Shown here: piece after piece, positions 1 to 10,500 of the stretch
How the letters are laid out: each line of letters begins with the position of its first letter
How positions within the stretch are numbered: position 1 is the first letter of the stretch
NCBI GenBank assembly: GCA_029783825.1
Contig: JAREIK010005808.1
Location: forward strand, 62,001-126,000
Length of the DNA: 64,000 bases
Direction of reading: 5' to 3'
Source of the DNA: Sapria himalayana
Taxonomy: Eukaryota; Streptophyta; Magnoliopsida; Malpighiales; Rafflesiaceae
Notes under the pieces: model-generated
What the model was told of the DNA's origin: nothing
Database searches by the model: none
Seen by the model: the letters and a program-made list of their open reading frames with translations, nothing else
Program-made: the position numbers and the translations under genes

Positions 1-1034
1 TGAAGGTTAAAATTTGAAAATATAATAATTTTTAATTTTTTTAAAATGTGAATATAATATTTAGTTATAATAGTCTTAATAATTATATATAATATAAACT
101 CAACAAAATTAATTTTATTAATAGATATTATAATAATGATCAATAAATAATTAATAAACTATTATTAAAAAGAATGATATAAACAAAAATATAAATGCAT
201 AATCTAAAATGATACAAAATCAAAATAAAATATTTTACTAAATAATAAATTTTTGTTTTTAAGATTGTGACTATTTTAATAAGCTTATATTTATTTAGAT
301 GAAATATAAATTATTTAAATTATATCTGTCTCATTAAAAATTTATTTTGTAATTAATATTTCTATAAAAATAAACTGATAAATAATTAAAATAAAAATTT
401 AAAATTATACTGAAAAAAAATTAAAAAGAGATTTATGATTTATTATTAATGTATACCAGTTTAAAGGTTTTGAGATTTAAAATTTTCTGAAATGTAAATA
501 CAATATTTAGTTATAATATTATTAATAATCATACATTATATAAATTCAATATAAACATTTTTATTGATAGTTATAATAATAATGATCAAAAATTAATTTA
601 ATAAACTAATAATAATAAGATAGATATTCATTAAAATATATTTATAAAACCCAAATTGATTGAAATTTAAAGTAAAATATATTAGTGAATAATAATTTTT
701 AATTTTTAAATTTTACTTCTTTTATAATCGTATATAAATTTTTTGATTAAAAATAAATTATTTAAATTATATTTGTCTTACTCATAATTTATTTTGTAAT
801 AAATATTTCTATAAAAATAAACTAATAAATAATTAAAATGAATATTTAAAATTATAATAAATTGAAATAAAAATTAGATTTCTTAATTATTAAATAGTAT
901 ATAGTAGTTTAATGGTTTATGTATTTAGGCATTACAGGCTTTAAGAGTTTACTGATTTAACTCTATATGCATTTCATTGTTTATAGGTTTTATTTAAAAA
1001 TTAAAATAACAAAATATTTATTTTTATTATTTTT

Positions 1035-1070
1035 TTATATTTTCAAAGGTTATAACCTTTGAAAATATAA
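1035..1070. repeat. Conserved satellite palindrome (exemplar, 36 bp perfect)
   Basis: Perfect inverted symmetry over 36 bp, with core CAAAGGTTATAACCTTTG at 1,044-1,061. The core recurs about once per monomer throughout the window in either orientation, for example at 8,248-8,265 and near 11,230, 36,860 and 55,400. It could form a hairpin or cruciform or bind a dimeric protein; the sequence does not say which. Confidence 0.9.
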
Positions 1071-2056
1071 TAATTTTTAAATTTTTTTCAAATGTGAATT
1101 CAATATTTAGTTATAATAATCATTATATTTATATATCATATATATTCAATATAAATAATATTATTGATAGATATTCTAATAATGATTAAAAAATAAATTA
1201 ATAATCTATTATTATTAAGATAGATATCAATTAAAATATAATTACAAAACCTATAATGATTTAGAAGCAAAGCAAATTATATTACTATATAATAATTTTT
1301 TGTTTTTAATTTTTTTTTCTTTTAATAAGTTTATCTATATTTTTTTTTGATGAAAAATAATTTATATAAATTATATTTGTCTAGCTCATAATTTATTTTT
1401 AATTAATATTTATATAAAAATAATTAAATAAATAATTAATATTAATATTTAAAATAATAATGAAAAAAAAATGAGATTTATTATTTATTATTAAATTGAG
1501 ATTTATGATTTATGATTTATTATTAATGTATACCAATTTAATGGTTTAAGTATTCAAAGGTTTTGTCGTTTAGGAGTTTAGCAATTTAGTTTTTAGGCAT
1601 TTAGTGGTTTATAGGTTTTATTTAAATTATGAAATAACAAAAAATTTATTTTTGATATTTTTTCAAATTTTCAAATGTTATAACATTTGAAAATATAATA
1701 ATTTCAAAATTTTTTAAAAATGTTTATACAATATTTAGTAATAATAATTATTATAACTATATATAATATTAACAAAATATAAACATTTTATTGATAGATA
1801 TTATATCAATTATCAAAAAATAAATTAATAAACTAATATTAATATGATACGTATAAATTAAAATATAATTAAAAAACCTAAAAGATTCAAAATTAAAGTA
1901 AAATTTATTACTAAATAATAATTTTTTTTAGTTTTTGTATCATTTTATAAGCTTATATATTTTTTTAATGAAAAATATATTATTTAAATTATATTTGTAT
2001 CACTCATAATTTATTTTGTAATCAATATTTCAATAAATTATTTAAATTATATATAA

Positions 2057-2136
2057 GGTTTACGGGTTTAAAGGTTTAAGTATTTAGGGGCTTCTGGGTT
2101 TAGGAGTTTAGAGATTTATGTATTTAGACAATTAAT
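2057..2136 (+). repeat. Telomere-like octamer tract inside a satellite monomer (exemplar)
   Basis: Ten consecutive 8-bp units of form NNTTTANN, e.g. GGTTTACG, GGTTTAAA, GGTTTAAG, TATTTAGG, GGTTTAGG, AGTTTAGA. Eight of the ten keep TTTA in the same register. Comparable tracts of about 80-100 bp, ending in a GCATTTAGTGGTTTATAGG-like motif, occur in most monomers of the window, inverted in the second half. The units resemble plant telomere TTTAGGG but with period 8 instead of 7. Confidence 0.85.
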
Positions 2137-3887
2137 TGGTTTATAAGTTTTATTTAAATTATTATATATCAAAAAATTTATATTTTTTATTTTTTATAAT
2201 TTTTGAAGGTTATAATAACCTTTGAAAATATAACAATTTTTAAATTTCTTTTATATGTGAATACTATATTTAGTTATGATGATCTTAATAATTATATATC
2301 ATGTAAATTCAATATAAACAATTATATTGATAGATATTATATTAATGATCAAAAAATAAATTAATAAACTATTATTAAAAAGATAGATATTTTTTAAAAT
2401 ATATTTGCAAAGCATAAATTTATTCAAAATCAAAATAAAATATATTACTAAATAATAATTTCTTTGATGTTTTGCTTCTTTATATAAGTTTATATTTTTT
2501 TTTATTAAAAGTTAATTACTTAAATTATATTTGTCTTCCTCATAATTTATTTTTAATTTATAATTCTATAAAAATAAACTAATAAATAATTAAAATGAAT
2601 ATTTAAAACTATAATGAATACAAATAAAATAGAGATTTATTATTTATTATTCAGGATATACTAGTTTAATGGTTTAAGTATTTAGGTGTTTTGGGTTTTA
2701 TTGATTTAAGTGTTTAGGTCTTAAGTGATTTATAGTTTTTATTTAAAGAATGAAAAAATTAAAAATTTAATTTTTTGATTTTTGTTAATTTATGAAAGTT
2801 ATAACCTTTGAAAATATAATTATTTTTAATTTTTTTAAATGTGAATATCATATTCAGTATTAATAATCTTGATAGTTATATATTATATAAACTCAATATA
2901 AAAAATTTTATTAATAGATATTATAAAAAAGATCAAAAAATATTAATAAACTATTATTAATAAGAATGATATAAATTAAAATATAATTGTAAAATCTAAA
3001 ATGATTCAAAATAAAAATGAAATATATAACTAAATAATAAATTTTTGTTTTTATAATTTTGCCACTTTTTATAAGGATGTATATTTTTTTTGATGAAAAA
3101 TAAATTACTTAAATTAGATCAGTCTCACTAATAATTTATTTTGTAATTAATATTTCTATAAAAATAAACTGTTAAATAATTAAAATAAAAATTAAATTGA
3201 GATTTATGATTTTTTATTAATGTACACCTGTTTAATGGTTTAAGTATTTAAAGGTTTTGTCATTCAGGAGTTTAGCAATTTATGTTTTTAGGCATTTATT
3301 GGTTTATATGTTTTATTTAAACAATAAAATAACAAGAAAAAATTTGTAATTTTTTCTCATTTTCATATGTTATAACCTTTGAAAATATAATAATATTTAA
3401 AATTTTTTGAAATGTGAATACAATATTTAGTTATAATAATATTAATAATTATATATCATATAAATTCATTTTTAACAATTTTTTTGATAGATAATATAAT
3501 AATGATCAAATTTAAATTAATAAATTATTAATAAATAGATTGATATTAATTAAAAAATATTTACAAAACCCAAATTGATTCAAAATTAAAGTAAAATATA
3601 TTACTGGATAATAATTTTTAATTTTTAAATTTTTACATCTTTTATAAGCATATATATTTTTTTGATTAAAAACAAAGTAATTAAAATATATATGTCGCTC
3701 TCAAAATTTAATTTGTAATAAATATTTCTATAAAAATAAACTAATAAATAATTAAAAAGAATATTTAAAAATATAATAAATAGCAATAAAAATTAGATTT
3801 ATTAATTATTAAGTAGTATATAGCGGTTTAATGATTTATGTATTTAGGCATTATTGCGTTTAGGTGTTTACTGATATAACTTTATAT

Positions 3888-3895
3888 GCATTTAG
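3888..3895. repeat. Target site duplication of hAT1, left copy (GCATTTAG)
   Basis: The 8-bp GCATTTAG directly precedes the TAGGGCTGCTC terminus. The right copy at 7,591-7,598 reads GCATTTAT, one mismatch. Eight-bp duplications are typical of hAT elements. The target lies within the satellite's octamer tract. Confidence 0.88.
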
Positions 3896-6800
3896 TAGGG
3901 CTGCTCGCGGGACTTGGAGATTCACTGATCCGACCCGAAGACTTGTCCCGAAAGAATCGGGACTAAGAAAATCTGTTGACTTTGACTTTTCCCGTCCAGT
4001 TCTGTCACGTATTTTATCTTTTGGGACGGTTCTGGAACTTTATCAATATCCATCCCAAGAACCATCCCATCCTAAAAAACAGATACTAGAACCAGGAATA
4101 TATATATATATTTATAACATGAAGATGCCACCAATTCCGCTACTGCTTATCTAATTCCGACGCACCTATTGCTGTTCTGACGAGTTCCAGGCTACCTCAT
4201 GCCGTTCTAGCCATGTTCAGTAAGGTCCAGCCATTTTCCGTCGCACTTCTTGTTGCCTCCACCGTGTCTCAGATGCCACCAGCCATTTGGTTTGTTTTTC
4301 TGACGAGAATTGAGTGATTAATTATTATTATTATTATATGTCTCAGTCAGTTTTGTTGAGTATTGGTTGTGGTGTTGTGGTTGGGCCGAATGAGCGTGAC
4401 GAATGTGTTACGATCAGTTTTGTAGAGCTTGCTTGTTTGAAATATTTATATGTATTTATGCTTAACATATCATATTAATTAATGGCAATACAGATGGCAC
4501 AATCCAGCGGTAAACGAAAAATACAAAAAATTGAAGATGATCACATCTCAAATGATCAAAGTACTGGTAAATCCAATCATCATCCTTTCACAAACCCTTT
4601 TATTGATACGGCAGGTTCTTCAATTCCAATTGTAAAAGAAAGTCAAGGTACATCTGAACCTAAAGCTCATAAAAAATATAAGTCGGATTTTTGGGAAACT
4701 TATGAGAAATTAGTTGATTCAGAGGGAAATGAAACTGGTATGGCAGCTTGTATATGGTGTAAGAAATAATACTTGGCAAAAAGTGATCAAGGTACTTCGG
4801 GTTTATGGAAATACTTGAGAAAGACTTGTAGGAAATTTCCACGCAAAAAAGAATTAGTAGAAGCTCACAAAGGTAAAGACATGTCACCATCTTTTTTGAC
4901 TTTCACTAGAGGTGCTATTTCAGAGGATAACAAATTAACTTGTTGGCAATTTGATCAACAACAAGTTAGGGAGGCTTTGGTGAAAATGATCATAAAAGAT
5001 GAATTGCCTTTTTGTTTAGTTGAGGGGGATGAGTTTAAGGAGTTTTGTGAAGTTAGTGTGCCTCAATTTAAAATTCCATCTTGGCACTATGCACGGAGGG
5101 ATTATTTTTCTTTGTTTGTGAATGAAAATAAGAAATTATTTGATAGCATATCATATCATTGTTGTAGAGTTTCATTGACTACCAACACTTGGACTAGCAT
5201 TCAGAATTTGTCTTATATATGTTTGACTATTCATTTCATTGATTCTCAATGGAATATGCATAAAAGGCTTTTGAACTTTTGTGTATTTAAAGTCATTCTG
5301 GAGTTAATATTAGAAATGCTATTGAGTTTTGCATGAATCATTAGAGTTTGAGAAAGTTGATGTTCATTACTGTTGAGAATGCATCAAATAATGATGTTGT
5401 AGTTGAACAATTGAAAAAAAGGCTTGTGAAGAAAAGTGTTATACCTTTGAGAGGCGAGCATTTTCATATGAGATGTTGTGCTCATATCCTAAACTTAAAT
5501 TGTCAGAGATGGCATTGCAGTAGTTGAGGGTGCTATTCAAAAAATTAGAGATGTGGTGAAATATGTGAGGTGCAGTCCAAAAAGATTAGATATGTTTAAG
5601 TTATGTGTTGAAGAAGCAAACTTGACATTTGGATCTTCATTGCAATTAGATTGTCCTACATGATGGAATTCAACTTATTTGATGCTACAAACTGATATAA
5701 AATATCAAAAAGAATTTGATAAGTTGGAGGACAAAGACAAAATGTATTTGAAGGAGTTTTGTTCAACCGTTACAACTGAGAGAGACTTAACAAACGCCAA
5801 AATTTTGGCTCGTTTCTTGAAAACTTTTTATGAGGTAACTTGTAAATTTTCTGGCTCACAATATTCTACCTCTAGTGTTTATTTTCCAGAGATTATTCGA
5901 ATTTTGAAAAAAATTGAGCTTTGTGAAAATAGTAGAGATACAATGGTATCTGAAATAGGTATGAAAATGAGGCATAAATTCAACAAATATTGGGGTTCTC
6001 TTCAGTCAACAAATTTTATGCTTTTTGTAGCAGTAGTGTTGGATCCATGATATAAGCTCAAATATCTCAAGGTTAAGTACACTTAGCATTATGGAGAGGA
6101 ATTGGCTAAAAATTTGCTTAAAAAGGTTATAAATGCATTAAATGAGATGATGGATGATTATAAAGATTTTATTGAAGATGAATCAAAATAAGATGATTTC
6201 TCTTCTACTGTGTTGAAGAAAAATGATGATTTCTTTGATGGTAGTGAAACTTATGTTGATTTTTTTTTGTTGAATTGGAGAAAGAACAAGAAGTTGCAGC
6301 TTTGGAAGAGTTGGATAGGTACTTGGAGGACAAACATGAAAAAAATTGAATTGATTTTGATCTTCTAAACTGGAGGAAGGTAAATGAGGTTATGTATCCT
6401 TCTTTGGCAAATGTAGCAAGGGATGTATTTTCAATCCAAGCATCTTCTGTGGCCTATGAAACTACATTTAGCACTGGGGGGAGAACTTTAGATAAATTTA
6501 GTTCTTTAACACCTATATAGCTGAAGTTCTCATATGTCTACAAGATTAGTTGAGAAGCTCAAACAAAATTATTGAAATCGAAGAATTAGTTCAAGACTAT
6601 GATGATAATAAATCAGCTTAGTATACAAATCTTGTTAATATTAATTTCACTATTACTTATTTTATTCATTCAATTTAATAAAAATATGCTTCAATTACAA
6701 TTTTAAGAGGGGTCTCAAGATCCAAATATTCTTCCAACTATAGTTGGCCAACTAAATATGGAATGTGTGTATTAAATTTTATAAGGTAATATTTTGTTTT

Positions 6801-7590
6801 TTTATTACTCTTTCATCTTAGAAATTTATATCTACATGATTAACACATTTCCATCTTTGGTTGTCCTTCTACAGTGGAGAAAGAAAAGGGATGAGGTTTA
6901 GAAGAGATAATTAATTGGGTTTGGATTTTCGTTGCTGTTCCGGGATGGACATTTGAAATGATTATTATCATGGTTATTATTAGTTGTATTTTTTTTGTTA
7001 TATTAAGCTGCCTAATTTTAGCACTTACTTAAGTAGTAATCGTTGCTACCAATGGTTGTGGTCATCTTTAGCTATTACTTAATATTTTAAGTAATTATTT
7101 AAAAAATGTAGTATTGCTATTATGGTTAACTTTCACTCGGCTAAACAAAGCCAACTTGTGACAAAATAAAGAACTAAATTAAGCACACAACTCACTCCAA
7201 TTCTATTTAACATATCTATCCTTTTCTACACATCAAAGGTTTTGACAAGGAAATGGAACTCGTTTGCGGTATTCAGCCTATTTGATAAAACAAAATTGGC
7301 CCTATTTGAGTTTGAAAGATACATAACGAAGGAATGATAAATGGTACAACAAAAGGTTTCGACATGAACTAACTTGGCTGGTTTGAAGAAAATAAATTAA
7401 AAAAAATGTTCGTACTCCATTCTGTCCTGGAACCGTTTTATCCTACCCAAAATCCCCGATCTCCGTCCCATCCCATCCAGATATTTTCAACCTATGGGAC
7501 GGGTCTCGATCTTAAATAAAAATATCCGAATTGTGGGAAGGGACTGGAGATTTGTAATTTCTATCCCGTTCCGTCCCATGAGCACCCCTA
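3896..7590 (+). mobile_element. hAT transposon copy 1 (hAT1), about full length, decayed
   Basis: A 3,695-bp element starting TAGGGCTGCTC and ending GAGCACCCCTA, which are imperfect terminal inverted repeats, flanked by a near-perfect 8-bp duplication. Subterminal regions are rich in GGGAC/GTCCC motifs, including a small hairpin GTCCCGA-aagaa-TCGGGAC at 3,945-3,963; such clustered motifs are where hAT transposases usually bind. An (AT)n microsatellite lies at about 4,098-4,111. A perfect palindrome TAGTTGGCCAACTA lies in the 3' region at 6,741-6,754. The central part carries a broken transposase gene (4,482-6,621). Base composition is clearly less AT-rich than the satellite around it. The mirror copy is 56,071-59,764, almost the same length. 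Confidence 0.93.
4482..6621 (+). pseudogene. hAT transposase pseudogene (BED zinc finger, RNase H-like core, hAT dimerisation), copy 1
   Basis: In the intact family this enzyme binds element ends through an N-terminal BED zinc finger and cuts and joins DNA with an RNase H-like domain. The frame starts at ATG 4,482 (MAIQMAQSSGKRK). A BED-like region (SDFWETYEKL, ACIWC, TSGLWKYLRKTC) is followed by the core (KEFDKLEDKDK, SSVYFPEIIRILKK) and a C-terminal dimerisation motif (TLDKF-like, AEVL, region about 6,390-6,621). Breaks: TAA at 4,767-4,769 within the zinc finger; a 1-bp loss near 5,290 (TTTAAAGTC); a 1-bp gain near 5,500 restoring frame; TGA near 5,662; TGA at 6,048-6,050; TAG at 6,084-6,086, shared with hAT2 and hAT4; and further indels after 6,250. 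The tyrosine in WKYL sits where BED fingers usually have a zinc-binding histidine. No function is expected. Confidence 0.9.
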
Positions 7591-7598
7591 GCATTTAT
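7591..7598. repeat. Target site duplication of hAT1, right copy (GCATTTAT)
   Basis: Follows the element end GAGCACCCCTA. It differs from the left copy at the last base only. The satellite continues with the usual TTGGTTTATATGTTTTATTT-type sequence. Confidence 0.82.
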
Positions 7599-10500
7599 TG
7601 GTTTATATGTTTTATTTAAAAAATAAAATAACAAAAAATTTAATATAACATTTGAAACTATGACAGTTTTTAAATTTTTTTTAAAATGTGAATACTATAT
7701 TTAGTTATGATAATCTTAATAATTATATATCATGTAAATTCAATATAAACAATTATATTGATACATATTATAATAATGATCATACAAAAGATTAATAAAC
7801 AATTATTAGTAAGATAAATATTGTTTAAAATATATTTACAAAACCTAAAATGATTCAAAATCAAAGTGATTTATTTTACTAAATATTAATTTTAAATTTT
7901 TAAATTTTTGTATCCATTTATAAGCATATATATTTTTTGATGAAAAATAAATTATTTAAATTATATTTGTCTAACTATTAATTTATTTTTTAATTTATAT
8001 TTCTATAAAAATAAACTAATAAAATATTAAAATGTATATGTAAAATTATAATTAATACTAATAAAAAAGAGATTTATTATTTATTATTTAGGGTATACCT
8101 ATTTAATAATTTAAGTTTATTGTTGTTTTGGGTTAATGAGTTTATTGATTTATATGTTTACACATATAGGTTTTACTTATTGATATATAGGTTTTATTTA
8201 ATCAATGAAATAACAAAAAATTTATTTTTATAAATTTACATGATTTTCAAAGGTTATAACCTTTGAAAATATAATAATTTTTTAATAGATCTAAAATATG
8301 AATAAAATACTTAGATATAATAATCTTAATAATTATATTTGATGTAATTTCAATATAAAAAATTTTATTAATATATATTATTTTGATGATCAAAAAATAA
8401 ATTAATATACTATTATTAATAAGACAGATATTAATTAAAATATATTTGCAGAACTCAAAATAATTCAAAATAAAAGTAAATTATGTTAATAAATAAAATT
8501 TTAAATTTTTGAAATTTTGTTTATTTTTATAAGCTTATATTTTTTTTTATAAAAAATAATTTATTTAGATTATATATGTCTCACTCATTATTTATTTTGT
8601 AATTAATATTTCTATAAAAATAAACTAAAAAATAATTAAAATGAATATTTAAAATTATAATGAATACAAATAAAAGTGAGTTTTATTATTTATTATTTAG
8701 TTTATACAGTGTTAATGGTTTAGGTATTTAAGTGTTTTAGGGTTTAGTGATTTAAGTGTTTATGCCTTTAGTGATTTATAGTTTTTATTTAAAGAATGAA
8801 AAAACAAAAAATTTAATTTTTTGTTTTCTTTAATTTTCGAAGGTTAACCTTAGAAAATATAATAATTTTTAATTTTTTTTAAATGTGAATATAATATTTA
8901 GTTATTATAATCTTAATAATTATATATAATTTAAACTCAATATAAATAATTTTATTAATAGATATTATGATGATCAATAAATAATTTATAAACTATTATT
9001 AAAAAGAATGGTATAAATTAAAATATAAATGCAAAATCTAAAATGATACAAAATCAAAATAAAATATTTTACTAAATAATAAATTTTTGTTTTTAAAATT
9101 GTGCCTATATTTATAAGCTTATTTGTTTTTTGATGAAATATAAATTATTTAAATTATATCTGTCTCACTAATAATTTATTTTGTAATTAATATTTCTATA
9201 AAAATAAACTGATAAATAATTAAAATAAAAATTTAAAATTATACTGAATAAAAATTAAAAAGAGATTTATGATTTATTATTAATATATACCAGTTTAATG
9301 GTTTTGAGAATTAAAATTTTCTGAAATGTGAATACAATATTTAGTTATAATATTATTAATAATCATACATCATATAAATTCAATATAAACAATTTTATTG
9401 ATAGTTATTATAATAATGATCAAAAATTAAATTAATAAACTAATAATAATAAGATAGATATTCATTAAAAAATATTTACAAAAGCCAAATTGATTGAAAA
9501 TTAAAGTAAAATATATTAGTGAATAATTATTTTTAATTTTTAAATTTTACTTCTTTTATAAGCGTATATATATTTTTTGATTAAAAATAAATTATTTAAA
9601 TTATATTTGTCTTACTCATAATTAATTCTGTAATAAATATTTTTATAAAAATGAACTAATAAATAATTAAATGAATATTTAAAATTATAATAAATAGAAA
9701 TAAAAATTAGATTTATTAGTTATTATGTATTATATAGTGGTTTAATGGTTTATGTATTTAGGTATTACGGGTTTTAGGAGTAAACTGATTTAATTGCGTA
9801 TGCATTTAGTGGTTTATAGGTTTTATTTAAAAAATAAAATAACAAAAAATTTATTTTTATTATTTTATGATATTTTCAAAGGTTATATCCTTTGAAAATA
9901 TAATAATTTTTATATCTTTTTCAAAAGCGAATTCAATATATAGTTATAATAATCATTATATTTATATATCATATAAATCCAATATAAATAATTTTAGTGA
10001 TTAATATTCAAATAATGATCAAAAAATAAATTAATAATCTATTATTAATAAGAGAGATATCAATTAAAATATAATTACAAAACATAAAATGATTCATAAG
10101 CAAACCAAAATATATTACTATATAATAATTTAATGTTTTGTAATTTTTTTTATTTTAAAAAGTTTATCTATATTTTTTGATTAAAAATAATTTACATAAA
10201 TTATATTTGTCTAACTCATAATTTATTTTTTAATTAATATGTATATAAAAATAAACAAATAAATAATTAAAATGAATATTTAAAATTATAATGAAAAAAA
10301 ATGAGATTTATTGTTTATTATTTAGGGTATACCTGTTTAATTTAAATTATATCTATCTCACAAATAATTTATTTTGTAATTAATATTTCTATAAAAATAA
10401 ATTGATAAATAATTAAAATAAAAATTTAAATTAAAGTGAATAAAAATTAAAATGAGATTTATTATTTATTATTTATTATTAATGTATACCAGTTTAATAG

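Larger units (their letters stand above)
1..3887 (+). repeat. AT-rich ~590-bp satellite array, + orientation (block A)
   Basis: Tandem degenerate monomers. Palindrome anchors (core CAAAGGTTATAACCTTTG or variants) lie near 1,052, 1,680, 2,210, 2,790 and 3,370, a spacing of about 530-630 bp. The first part has a private deletion near 467 (GTTTTGAGATTTAAAATTTT) that removes one anchor; the same junction recurs near 9,301 and, inverted, near 51,410. A short monomer variant has its junction near 2,025-2,060. Small open frames here are low-complexity and carry no recognisable domain. No gene is seen. Confidence 0.93.

Noticed and set aside
4660..4890. - strand open frame overlapping the hAT1 transposase start (and 25,067-25,354 in hAT2)
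   Set aside because: Antisense shadow of the BED finger region; the other strand has the recognisable transposase sequence.
8247..8468. Open frames of 60-80 codons rich in I, N, Y, L in the satellite (also 13,158-13,403, 14,328-14,531, 35,266-35,466, 47,381-47,563, 55,191-55,412, 63,140-63,331)
   Set aside because: They resemble one another only because the monomer repeats. Composition is that of random AT-rich DNA, frames are broken in most monomers, and no domain or codon preference is seen.
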